Of a DNA stretch of 64,000 nucleotides, positions 23,648 to 35,197 are shown in pieces. Every line of letters starts with the position of its first letter. The first letter of the stretch is position 1. The position numbers and the translations under genes are program-made. The notes under the pieces were generated by a model that was not told the DNA's origin, made no database searches, and saw only the letters and a list, made by a program, of their open reading frames with translations. The stretch covers positions 29,019,067-29,083,066 of the forward strand of contig NC_058493.1 in NCBI RefSeq assembly GCF_020382885.2, in the 5' to 3' direction. Origin of the DNA: Scatophagus argus. Lineage: Eukaryota > Chordata > Actinopteri > Scatophagidae.

Positions 23648-26600
23648 CGCGGCGGAGGGTCCCGGAACGGCGGAGGTTTTAACGGATACCCAGGAGAGTT
23701 CAGCCGCGGGGAGACACAGCGTGGCCCCAGGCGCTGTTGGCCGGGACAAACCGGTGTGTCTCATCGTGCTGGGCATGGCCGGGTCCGGGAAGACCACCTT
23801 CGTTCAGGTGAGTGAACTGGCGGGGGCTAACGGTGGCTAACTGCATGAGTTAGCTTCTTGAGCCAGGCAACAGGATGAACAGACTCACATGGCGGATTTA
23901 AAGAGCCGAGCTGCTCCAAGTTCTGATCATACAGCAGTGGATGTTGCAGAAAACAGAAGCTAATCTGCTCCCCTGCTAGTTGACAGTCACTGTTAGCTGT
24001 AGGCTCTGTTTAGCCTCTCAGGTGACCGTCGTGTGCACGTTTAAGATCTGTGTGAAGACAGCTTGTTTGACAACACAGACCGACATTTGAAAGGCAGTGA
24101 ATGAGTACCGAGTCCTGCACCTGATCGTAGTGTTTTTGTCTCCTCCAGAGGCTGACGGCTCACCTTCACTCTCTCAAAGCTCCTCCATATGTGATCAACC
24201 TGGACCCTGCCGTCCACGAAGTCCCTTTCCCTGCAAACATCGGTGAGGACCGGCTTGTTTCCTGGCCACGCGGGGCACAATGAGTTCTGTTCAGTTAAAC
24301 ACATACAGTTACAGTACTTACAGCACAGTCCTAATATTAAACTTGGAGGTTTTCAGCAGAGTTGACCGAAGCAGACCGTGTTGTGGTTTTTCGTCCCTCG
24401 TGCTGTCTTTAGCTTTCAGTCTGTCTGTCCTGTTTCTTCCAGACATCAGGGACACTGTGAACTACAAGGAGGTGATGAAGCAGTACGGCCTCGGACCAAA
24501 CGGAGGCATCGTGACATCACTCAACCTGTTCGCTACACGCTTCGATCAGGTGACTCAGTCTGACTGCACCTCCTCCACGCGGTGACGTATTTCAACCAAG
24601 GATGTGAAAACTTCAGGTCTAGACTGCTTAAAATTTGGATGTTGTGGAGGGAGTCCCGTTCAGACAGGACTAGTATTAAAGGGAAGAGTCAGATCTGAGC
24701 ACACAGACTTCAAACTCATACTGATGCCTTTCCGTGTGACTTCACTTCCTGAGGATGTCATCGTCTCTGATGTCCATCCACAATAAACATCCAAAAATGC
24801 GCTTAGAGGTCAGACAGGAAAGAGAATGATCGTGTTTTTAAAGGCACAGTTCACAGTGAAATCAGAGCCACACGTCTCCTCTGCCCTGCAGTGCTGTTCA
24901 TCCATCTGGATAGTGTTGGTGTGAGCTGCAGAGTTTGGGCTGTGCAGACGTCTGCCTTCTCTTCAGTACAATGAAACTCTTAACTTTAGAATACATTTGA
25001 AAAACTCAGCAGAAATGTCTCTGCCCAGAAATCATGACTCGGTTACTCACGGTAATCCACGTAGCAGTTTCATGTAGGAGCTGTTTCCTGTCACCTGCTG
25101 TGACTGACTGGTCGACTGACAGCTGAGTGCAGATGTACTGCAGATGGGATTAAAATGACTAGAATCACCCCAGATCCTCCAGAAACGCAAAAAACAGTCT
25201 AAATGGGGCTTCAGTCAAGACAAAAAGACTAAAGACAAGACAAACTGAACAAAGTGACAGTACTTAACAAGTGTGTGTTTATGCTTTCCAGGTGATGCAG
25301 TTCATAGAGAAGAAGCAGCAGAATCACCGGTCAGTATCCTCCAGCATGTTGCCCTGCTGCCAGTCTGGTTCTGCTTTGTCTTAATACTGTTTGTCTTGTG
25401 TTAGTCTTAACACATCTGTGCAGCAGTCGCCCCCTGTTGGACATGACTGGGAAAAAATGCAGATCTGCCTTCACTTTTCAGACCCTGAAGCTCAGTCCAC
25501 TTTTTAAACTGTCAGTGATCAGACTTTTTTCTCATGTCCACTTTTTCATTGATTAGCTGAGATTATCAACCAGCAACGCTGCAGTAGGTAACAAAATAAA
25601 AACATTTTAGTTAAGAAGTTGCAAACGTGGTTTTGTTTTGGTTAAAGTAAATTAGCAATCAGAGGAGGTTTGGCTTTCTGTGTACACAACACGACACGTC
25701 TGTAAACTCCAGGATGTTAATGGAAGTTTTTTCATCGCACCTCATATTAAGAATAAAGTCATCCCACATCCTCTGGTCATGTGAAAAGGTGCTGCTTTAA
25801 CCCTCAGAGAAGAACAGACGGATAAGGCGTCTTGGATTAATAGCTGGAGAGGCAGATCTACTCTGTTTCAGTCAGATTCACTGGTTGGAAAGTTGAGCAG
25901 GAAAAGTTTGTCCTTTTCCTTCTTAAAATATCTTTGAATTCTAAATGTCAAAAGAGGAAATTGTGAACAAAAACGGGATGTTCCTCCACAAAGGTCTCAT
26001 CTGTCCCGTGTGTTGCCGTGTGACCTGTGCAGGTATGTGCTGATTGACACCCCGGGTCAGATTGAAGTCTTCACCTGGTCCGCGTCTGGAACCATCATCA
26101 CGGAGGCTCTGGTCGGTCTGCACGCCAGTTTTGTGTTTGTCTCACTTTGTAGCTCATGTCACAGTCACTTTATTTTACATGTCTGTATGTTTCAGGCGTC
26201 TTCCTTCCCCTGTGTCGTCATCTACGTAATGGACACGTCCCGCAGCGTCAACCCTGTCACCTTCATGTCCAACATGCTGTACGCCTGCAGGTACTTCATC
26301 CTCGTGGTGAACAAGATGTTTTACTGGGTGTTATTTTGATAGTGCTGCGGACTCAGTGACATCGCTGCAGTGAAGTCAGATGAACAACTCCAATCAGACA
26401 AACCTCCAAGTTAGGCAAACATTTGGAAGCTGATCTGTTTGTTGTCAAGCTGTGACAGCAGTGACTTCAGTTCTCCAGCAGGGGGAGCTAAAGGAACACA
26501 GCAAAACTCGGGTGTTCCAGCCTGTTCTGACTGCAGGCAGTATGTACAGTATATCACTTTACAGTCTGCTCTTTTCTCAGTTTGTACAAACAACATCAGT

Positions 26601-28432
26601 GTACATCAGTCAAACTGTGGCTGTTAGCTGTCCCCTCTGCATTGCATTGTGGGACAGGGATATTTGTGAGCTTAATTTGGTTACTTTTCCGATGTGAACG
26701 CCGTTTGAACTGTGTGACTCACAGATACGCTCTCACTCCCTCTCGTGTTTCTATTGTTCAGTATTCTCTACAAGACCAAGCTGCCTTTCATCGTCGTCAT
26801 GAACAAGGTGAGGTCACTTCCTGTCTGCCGTGTTGACCCATTTGTGGCTTGGTTTCTCTTTGTCGTTGACCTGTCGTTGTTTGTGCAGACTGACATCATC
26901 GACCACAGCTTTGCAGTGGAGTGGATGCAGGACTTTGAGGTTTTCCAGGACGCTCTGAACCAGGAGACCTCGTACGTGAGCAACCTGACGCGCTCCATGA
27001 GTCTGGTGCTCGACGAGTTTTACACCAACCTGAGGGTAAGAGGACGAGATCAGATCAGAAGGCTGCATCAGGAGAGGAGCTAGACAAGAACCAGTCAGCA
27101 GCCCAACCAGGAGAGCAAAGCCTGCAGCGCTGGTAGCCCGGTGGACCCCTCCTGATTGAGTTGTCTCTGTGTCTGCAGGTGGTGGGTGTGTCCGCGGTGA
27201 CAGGCAGCGGATTGGACGAGCTGTTTGCTCAGGTGGAGGATGCCGCTGATGAGTATGAGAGGTGAGTTAGAAGCTGTTGGTGCTCAGTCTGCACTGGGTG
27301 TTTTATTTTCTGTTGAAAACCAATCAGACGTGCATGTGATGTCCTGCCCGGTTTGATCTGCTCTGTGCTGTGGACTCTTTTCCAACCTGTTTTCACTCAC
27401 TCATCACGTCAGCTGTTGGTTTTATGTTCAGGATGCAGGCACGTTAACATGACTGCTCAGCTGTGATGTTTCTCTCTGAAAACTTCATCAACATTCTCAC
27501 TCTGTTTCCATTCCTGTCGATACGTTTGATAAATTCCCGAACTCTTCTCCTCCGTCCTCAGGGACTATCGACCTGAATACGAACGGCTCCGCAGACAGCT
27601 GGTAAGTCGTCTCTGTTTTCCTCCTGCTTTTGTTCGTCCTCCCGTCTCCGTGTTTTAACAGACTTCCTGTCCGTCAGGCTGAGGCTCAGAACAAGAAGCA
27701 ACAGCAGCAGCTGGAGCAGCTCAGGCGGGACCTGGGAGCCGTCGACATGACGACCACACCTTCAACAGGTAGGGCTGCCTGATGTAGAAAGTCGAGTACT
27801 AAATCAAGTCATATTTATGAGTAGCACTTTATTTTACAGGTCTGTAACAGAGGGTTTCAGGAATGATTCTCAAAAACATGGAAATTAACTTTTGCACCTC
27901 AGTCTCAAACTATTGGGTTTTTTCAACTTTGAAACTTGGTGTCTTTAAAACGGCAAAATGTGTATTAAGGAAGGTGATGTGGTAGGTTGGGCAAAAAAGT
28001 CAGCTGAGTGCAAATTTAAACTTATTTTGTTGTTGTATTTTGCTGACTGACTTCCTGTCCATAGAGGAAGCTGACATGGTTGGGCCCAGTGACCTCATCA
28101 TGACCCGCGGTAACCCTGACGAGGAGGAGGAGGTGGAGGAGGAGGAGCTGGACAGCGACACGGACGACATCGACCACATCGGTGAGCAAAGAAACCCCAG
28201 CCATCTGTTGAAACACTGTAAAAAGCACAAATATTCACAGTAAAAAACAGAATGAAACTGAACGCATGGCTGAACTGTGTGAAGAATACAACTGAAATCT
28301 GAAGGGCTTTTTTTTTTTATTCCAGCCACGGAGGAGAGCAAAGAGGCCGACGCTTTTGGAAACTTCCTGACTGAGAGGAAGGAAGTGGTTCAGGTCCGAA
28401 ACAGAAAGCATGCAATGCCTGAGGGCCCCTGA
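23640..28432 (+). CDS. gpn1: GPN-loop GTPase 1 (RNA polymerase II nuclear import and assembly)
   Basis: Thirteen exons give an intact 403-residue protein: 23640-23807, 24149-24242, 24443-24549, 25292-25329, 26033-26111, 26196-26290, 26762-26807, 26889-27035, 27179-27261, 27562-27601, 27678-27768, 28065-28181, 28326-28432. All junctions are GT-AG. Motifs: P-loop GMAGSGKT (45-52), the defining GPN insertion at 105-107 within GLGPNGG, the G3 motif DTPGQ (141-145) and NKTD for guanine recognition (208-211). A Gln-rich coiled region and a very acidic segment ([16 protein letters not shown]) form the tail. GPN1 pairs with GPN3 as a cytoplasmic assembly factor for RNA polymerase II. The human protein is about 374 residues; the extra length is in the divergent N-terminus. 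An in-frame upstream ATG at 23520 exists, but the start at 23640 is favoured because it sits in the conserved ACATGGCGG context. Confidence 0.97.
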
Positions 28433-28846
28433 CCTCTGACCTCTGTAGTGTGACATCGAACTCTGCCAGGACAGGAAAGCACCAGAGAAAGACTGAAAGA
28501 TAATGAGGGAACTACGAAACCTCCCACAGGTTTCCCTCTGTGTGGTGCTGACTATCACCTGGAACACAACCTGTGGACACTCGGTGGATTCCTCCGTCGA
28601 TGATGGGTTTTTTGAGAGATTCAGATGCGAAATCTGAAGTGTTTGAGCTGAACTTCCTGTCTGATCAGGTGACCTCTGACCCTGTGACTTTGGTCATTCA
28701 GTTAAGCTGGTTTGCTGCTCCTCAGTGTCGCTCCTTCCCCATGAACAAAACTTATATTTTTGTATCAGAAAAGTCTTCTGTCCTGCTTCTCGCTTTTTTT
28801 GTTGACTTGTGTCTGTGAAAGCACTGAAAGGATGTGTGATCTACAA

Positions 28847-28852
28847 AATAAA
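28847..28852 (+). terminator. Polyadenylation signal of gpn1
   Basis: Canonical AATAAA about 415 bases after the gpn1 stop codon, in an otherwise gene-free region; the likely 3' end follows within about 20-30 bases. Confidence 0.7.
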
Positions 28853-29166
28853 AGTGAGCTTGTAGTTCAGAGTTGGTTTGCTCTTTGTGACATTTTCCAG
28901 CACTGACATTGTTCCACTACGAGATCCCATGAGTGTGTGTCGGCAGCTAATTCATTAGTTCAAAAGTAGCCCGATGCCAGCGTCAGTCTTTATGAAGTTA
29001 TCACTGAAATGAAACGGGTTGTAGCTCACAAACTGGTTTGTGCCTACATAATATCAACCATTACAAAATATTTACAGCCGCTAACTGCAGCTGTAACTGT
29101 TGTGTAGAACAAAGCTAATGTTAGCATGATAATACCTGTTCAGGTCAGAAAGCTAGTATACCTGAT

Positions 29167-29201
29167 CATCCAGGTCCTAAGAGCCTCTTAGGACCTGGAT
29201 G
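29167..29201. repeat. Perfect 17-bp palindrome with one-base centre
   Basis: Arms 29167-29183 and 29185-29201 are exactly complementary, reading CATCCAGGTCCTAAGAG and its reverse complement around a single C at 29184. It lies about 34 bases before a Tc1-like copy. It is too short for a transposon of its own. Confidence 0.85.
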
Positions 29202-29234
29202 AGGCACATTGAATCAACTGTTCTGCAGCAGGTG

Positions 29235-29808
29235 CACTATGGACAAAAGTATTGGGACACACCTTTTTTATTACCTTTTCATACTTCAGGTGTGGTATGG
29301 GTCTGTTCCTCAGGGTTTGGGCTCGGCCCCTGACTTCCAGTGAAGGGAAATCTTAATGCTTCAGCACACCAAGACATTTTGGACAATGCTATGCTTCCAA
29401 CTTTGTGGCAACAGTTTGTTGAAGGCCCTTTTCTATTCCAGCATGACTGTGCCCCAGTGCACAAAGCAAAGCTCCATAAAGACATGGTTGGATGAGTTTG
29501 GTGTGGAAGAACTTGACTGGCCCACACAGAGCCCTGACCTCAACCCCATCCAACACCTTTGGGATGAACTGGAACGGAGATTGTGAGCCAGGCCTTTTGG
29601 TCCAACATCAGTGTGTGACCTCACAAATGCTCTACTGCATGAATGGGCACAAATTCCCACAGAAACACTCCAACATGTTGTGGAAAGCCTTCACAGAAGA
29701 GTGGAAGCTGTTAGAGCTGCAAAGCTGTCTGTGTGTTTACAATGAGACGACATTAAAGTCCCTGTTGGTGAGATGGGCAGCTGTCCCAATACTTTTGTCT
29801 ATATAGTG
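29235..29808 (+). mobile_element. Tc1/mariner-like element with both terminal repeats, copy 3
   Basis: This is the best-preserved copy here. Terminal inverted repeats of about 26 bases (containing ACAAAAGTATTGGGACA, flanked by CACTAT) bound a 574-base element. Inside is the C-terminal half of a Tc1-type transposase on the plus strand: PQCTKQSSIKTWLDEFGVEEL, then SPDLNPIQHLWDELERRL, then a stop and, past it, readable family sequence (SVCDLTNALLHEW). The N-terminal half with the paired helix-turn-helix and first catalytic aspartate is deleted, so it is non-autonomous. Near identity with copies 2 and 4 suggests the copies spread as a deletion derivative. Its sequence next to the left terminal repeat differs from copies 1 and 4. 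Confidence 0.92.
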
Positions 29809-30606
29809 TAGTTTGATGAGCTGCATACTGACACTGTACATCAGTGATTGCAGACTAAATGACAGAAACTTCTCTCTGAATGAGGAAAATAAACTCCCAC
29901 ACACTTCACTAAACGTTCTGTGTTGTTCTCTGCTGCTGCTGATCGACTGGTCGTGTTCGAGCAGCTTTCTGTTTGTCTTCATTCATGTCTGAGCTCTGTG
30001 AATGGCTTCAGATTCTCCGCCTGCCGACCATCTGCCAACACGCTGTGTTCTGTCGCCTACACGCTCGCTGAAATCCGGCAGCGTGGTCGGACCGAAGAGC
30101 AGCTGAGTCACCTTCCACTCGCTCCTTTCACCAGCGCTCATTCCAGCCTTCTCTTTTCATGCCACTTTTCACTTCATCTCAGAGGGAAATGAACGGCTTT
30201 CGTTCATTTACAAATTCAGATTTTTGCTCAAAACATATGAAAGGTTTACAAAGTATGAACATATTGGGGCTCGGTGTATTTCCAGAGTTTCTGTGTGTAA
30301 AGCTTGAAAGTGTTCAGATGAGGTGGATGAAGATATTTGGTTATTTGATTTTAACATCCAGCTCACCCAGAGGAAAGACTTTTGTGTTGAAGGTGAGGAG
30401 GTAATAAAGTTCAGGCTCTGCAGTAAGTCACATCAGCTTGGCGTTGCTGTCTGTTTGTGTGCTGAACATAAACTCTGATTTTATTCCAAACCACCAGACT
30501 CAATTTGAGTTTGCAAAACTCTTCTCACAAAACGAGCCTCCAGCTGAGCATCTGAACATCTGTGGGAAACAAAAGATGACTGAATCAAGTTCAGTGGTAC
30601 GACGAC

Positions 30607-30607
30607 C

Positions 30608-30650
<43 letters not shown>
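30607..30650. repeat. CTGT tetranucleotide microsatellite
   Basis: Eleven or so near-perfect CTGT units. Confidence 0.9.
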
Positions 30651-31536
30651 AGGTGAGTTTCTGGAAGCCTCCACCTGCAGCAGCAGTGACTCACCTCTGC
30701 TGACATTCAGCCCGCACTCCTTTCTGTTCTCGCTCCTCCTCCTCCTCCTCCTCCTCCTCCTCCTCAGTGGGCCTGAAAGAGAAACGCCGGGAGTCACGAT
30801 GTCTCGCCGACACAAATAAAACACACGACTGCTGGCTGAGAGTCAGCCTGCTCATTCGTGGTGGAGCTGAGTAGGACGCACACACAAAACTGGTCCCAGC
30901 TGGTTTTAACTGACAGCTGCAGCTACATCAATATTTAGTTCACATTTGTCCCTGCAGCTTGTAGCTCATAAAGTCGTTTCACTGGAGTATTGAACCTTAC
31001 AGGTAGACACATTCACACCTGCAGCAGTCATGTGACCTCGGCAGTCAGGTTGGGATTGATTGTTAATGAAGTGAACACATCATGACCCAGCAAGCCGATA
31101 GCCTCTCACTTTGTCTCTGCTGTCACCCAGTCACTGATGTCCCTCGTCTTTTATCTGTCCAATCGCACGTTGACGTTTTGCCTCAGGTCGGGTAGTGATT
31201 TCCTCTCTGCACTCGTGAAGGTTTTAGCTCAACTCCAAGGATGAAAACTGTTTTTCCTCCTGTCGAAGGCGACCAATGACGAACCTGATAATAATTTTCT
31301 ATGATTCAACTCTTCTTTGCAGTTTTGTGTTTGTGTCTCAACACATTGCAGTGCATGCAGCCTTCTTTCTTTCTTTATCTTTATCTATTCTTTATCTTGG
31401 TCATGTTTTCATGACATCACTCTGTGTTGAGCTCACTGACAGTGACATCATCGTGCGGACTCAGAGGTGATGTCAGTGCTTCCAGTTAGTCTGCTGCTGT
31501 TTGTCCTCCTGCAGAGCCTGAGTGTGTGCCACACCT

Positions 31537-31572
31537 CAGCTCAGCTCAGCTCAGCTCAGCTCAGCTCAGCTC
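31537..31572. repeat. AGCTC pentanucleotide array
   Basis: Seven tandem CAGCT/AGCTC units, each self-complementary in part (AGCT), followed by CTGCTCTGC. Confidence 0.85.
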
Positions 31573-31651
31573 TGCTCTGCACAATAAAAGCTGCATGCAG
31601 CTCCTTACCAAACATTATTCTGCAGCTGTGTTGATTTTTCTGCTGAATCCT

Positions 31652-31760
31652 GACACACACACACACACACACACGCATGCACACACACACACACGCATGC
31701 ACACACACACACATGCACACACACACACACACACACACACATGCACACACACACACACAC
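31652..31760. repeat. CA microsatellite with periodic CGCATG and CATG interruptions
   Basis: About 110 bases of CA dinucleotides broken at roughly regular intervals by GCATG. The reverse-strand frames of CVCVCV residues here are repeat artefacts. Confidence 0.9.
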
Positions 31761-31885
31761 TCGCACTGTGGAGCTCTGTGTGCTCTCAGCTGATTGGCTG
31801 CAGGTGACATCATCAGTTGGGATGTGGAGGTTTCTGTCTCCCCTTGTTGCTGCAGCCTCGCTCACCTTGTTCCACCTCCACACAC

Positions 31886-31916
<31 letters not shown>

Positions 31917-32027
31917 GCTGCTGCAGTAACACATGAAACCTGAAACACGCACAAACCAGACGGCTGCTCAGTGTCATTCTGAGGCTGTGAAACTGAATCT
32001 GGTCCTCACAGAGATAGAGCTACATGT

Positions 32028-32059
<32 letters not shown>

Positions 32060-33649
32060 GCTGCATTACATCATGTGCTTCAGTGTGAGAACACTGTGTT
32101 CTGCTGTGGTGCATGATGGGAGCTGCAGTCATGCTCTTCACATGGAGGTGCTCAGGTTCCAGTGAAAACACAAATCATTTGCTGAGCCCACCCACAGGTG
32201 GCGCTACCATAACACGATCCACTTAAGACTGAGTGCTCATGAATGTGCACGGTTTGATAAATTCTCCAGAAACCAGCAGGATTATCAGTCGCTTTAATTG
32301 GTAAAATATGGCTGTTGGAGAGAACAGCAACACGGCAGACCAGTGGGACTTCAGGTCCCCATCAAAAGGTCGGTGATTAAAATCGTTCATCACGCCGGCA
32401 GCACAGAAACTCTGACTCAAATGCTGTCGTGTAAATCGATGTTGATATGAAAAGTGACAGACGGGCGAGTTTGGCTGTCAGCCACAGCAACAGATGGAGG
32501 CGTTAACACACGAGCGCAGATCTGTGTGTGTGTGTGTGTGTGATGAGTAACACTTCATTGTCAGCCTTTAAATTTAGCTCTGACATTTCCTCAAAGCGAC
32601 CCAGCAAACCAGATGAAACCAGATCAGCCCAGTTCCAGATTTCACTTCATGTTCAGAAGTTTGACAGAACGTGTCAGAGCCTCCTGCCTCTGCACAGGCT
32701 GCACAGGTGAGCAGGGTCACCTGTCTGTGTGACGTCATCTGATCAATTTGAGGAAAAGCTGCTCAAAGTGAATCAATAATATGTCGTGTCAGTTAGTCTG
32801 AACACAACCAACTCGCTCCAACTCTTAACTGAACAAACGTTAGAGCAAACAACAACATCATTTCGATCATCGTCAGATTTTGATTCTTCTGAGGCCATCA
32901 GGTCAGCCTTTTAATCAGATGTTTCATCAAGATGTTCTCACAGGTGAGTTTTGTTTTAAACACATGCAGGGAGCAGGAGGGAACCCTATTGGCCACCCCA
33001 GGTGCCACTCCGTCGTCCTTCCCTACGATTGGCTGCCTGCCCAGTGAGAGGCTGACCTGAGTTTGAAGAAACTGTTGGAGGAGTATTTTTGAATGTGACA
33101 GATTGTTTTGTGTGTTGCCTACCTACTGCTGCCCACCTGCACAGGTGCTGCAGAAGCCGCCCCACACCTGCTGCTCACCAGCCAATCACTGATGGAGACT
33201 CAACGGTCCTGCGTGATCACAATCAGACTTCAGACTGTAAAATATTGGAGGAACTTCAGAGAGGACTGACTGTATATCTGCTCTTGCACAGTCTTGATGT
33301 GTCTTTACAGCACTTTAACTCTTCAGTCAGATTGATCAGCTGTTCAATAACTGATAAAGTTTATTGGATGTTTCAAATCAAATCATCCAGCAAAGTCCTT
33401 CTGATTCCAGTGAAGAGATTTCTGCTGGTGATTCCTCTGAAACTGAAGCTCCTCTGCTCTCAACACCCTCCTCCTCCTCCTCCTCCCCCCTCTGCCCTGC
33501 TGGACCAATCACAAGCCAGTATCACTGCTGGCCAATCAGATCACTGCTGGGTGATGTCATACAGCAGACTGCCGTTTGGTGCTGATGCTGCTGAGCTGCA
33601 GATCTTCAGTCTGAACAGAGACCGAGCATCACTGCAGGGTGAGTACACA

Positions 33650-33686
33650 GCGCACACACGGCGCACACACGGCGCGCACACACGGT

Positions 33687-33722
<36 letters not shown>

Positions 33723-34044
33723 TTGATTTTTATTTCATGTATTTGCAATTATTTTTTGATCTTTCTGCATGTTTGCATCTCAGATGGCTGTAAACAGATG
33801 GAAGCAGGTTTCACTTGTCTGATTCGGTTTTCTTCATTCGTTCATCCATCTGCAGTTTCTCTTCATCCTTTTCATCTTTTCTCTCTTTCTGTCCTTCCTG
33901 CAGCTTCTCTCATTCTCTTCTTCTTCATCTTTACAATCAGTTCAATGTTTGAGCTGCGTGCTCGACTCTGCAGAAGGTGCTGCGTTTACTGGCAACAATG
34001 ACATCATCGCTTAGTCCCTGCACACACACACACACACATTCACT

Positions 34045-34075
<31 letters not shown>

Positions 34076-34101
34076 ACACGCACGCACGCACACACACACA
34101 C
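33650..34101. repeat. Cluster of CA-rich arrays
   Basis: Two arrays (about 33650-33720 and 34020-34101). The first contains a short higher-order unit, CACACACGGCG, repeated before pure CA; the second includes CACG and CACT variants. Confidence 0.8.
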
Positions 34102-35197
34102 AAAGTTTTAATGTTTTTTCTTTAACGTTTAAGGTTTTTCTCTGTTTGCACAATGAATCTCTTTGTGTTTGTTGTTCAGACTGAAGAAACAGTTTGTGTT
34201 TTAGGACATGAATGAAGATTTTGTACGTTGTGAGATTAAAAAGCAATATCAAATCATTATAAATTGTAGGTGTAGTTTTTGTGCAAATCTGCAAACAGTT
34301 TGTTTAATTCATCAGGTTATTGTTTCTGGACTCAGTGGTTTTGTCAGGCGAAAAAGCTGCTGCTGCTGTTTAAAATGTGTGCTGGTGGACTTCAGCTGAA
34401 CGGTGACTCCTGAAGCGAAGCCTCTGCAGCCACTCGTGTCTCTCTGCTTGATTCACACTTTGGATGAATTATTTTAACCTGCTGAATCAAAAACAGCTCA
34501 CACTCGTACTTATGGGAATGACTCGACTCGACAAGCTGCCCACATCTGACCTTTAAACCAAAAGCAGAGTCGGTCTGGGGATGTGAGAGAACTCCTGTGT
34601 CATAAGAACAGAAGTAAAGAGAGGATTGGTCTGGTTTGTCTGGAGGCTGAGATGCAGCATTGATGCAGTGAAGATTACAAAGTTATTGTTGTCTCTATCT
34701 GACAAAACATGTTGAAAGCAAAATTGCAAAGTGACTTTAAACTGTAGAACACTCCTCTTTCTCAGTTTCTTCAGTGTTCTGAGCACATTCAGAGGCTCTT
34801 CATTTCATTTTGCAAGACTTTGGAGTTAAGCTTGACTTCCTCTGAGGTTCTGTGCCTCCTGCATGAGCTGCTCAAGCTCCTGTAGCAAAGTGATGGAGTC
34901 GGTCCAGTAGATCACAGCTGCAACGGCTGCACCAGAGCTGAGGTGTCGTAGGAAGTCGATGGTGGAAACGTGAGTCAAAGTCAGAGACAGGAGTTTAGAG
35001 TTTGCTGAGAGGAAGTTTATTTCCAAAGCCATGGCTGAATATTCGGCTAATTTAACAGTCTAGATGAGCAAACAACTGCAAACAAAGAGCCAAAATACCG
35101 GAATTACCCTCTGAGTGTGGCATCCCTTACTCAGGGCGAGAGTCAAATGTGTTTCTGCTCACCTTGACTTTAGTCCTCCTGGTCTGTGTCTCCTCAG

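Larger units (their letters stand above)
29809..35197. other. Gene-poor stretch rich in microsatellites
   Basis: No convincing coding exon. It holds a CTGT array (about 30607-30650), a CTC array (30736-30766), an AGCTC pentamer array (31537-31572), CA arrays (about 31652-31760, 31880-31916, 32029-32055, 33650-33720, 34020-34101). The long plus-strand frame at 33089-33793 has no family similarity and runs into a CA repeat. A minus-strand frame at 34826-35032 (68 codons) looks non-repetitive but is unrecognised. Confidence 0.5.

Noticed and set aside
31556-31952. Cys-Val and His-Thr repeat proteins
   Set aside because: They arise from CA/GT microsatellites on both strands. The same applies at 51945-52280 and 56727-57187.
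33089-33793. A 234-residue plus-strand open frame
   Set aside because: No family similarity, simple-sequence runs (proline from CTC, HTHT from CA), and no supporting splice structure.
34826-35032. A 68-residue minus-strand frame
   Set aside because: Non-repetitive but unrecognised and without clear splice signals; too weak to call.
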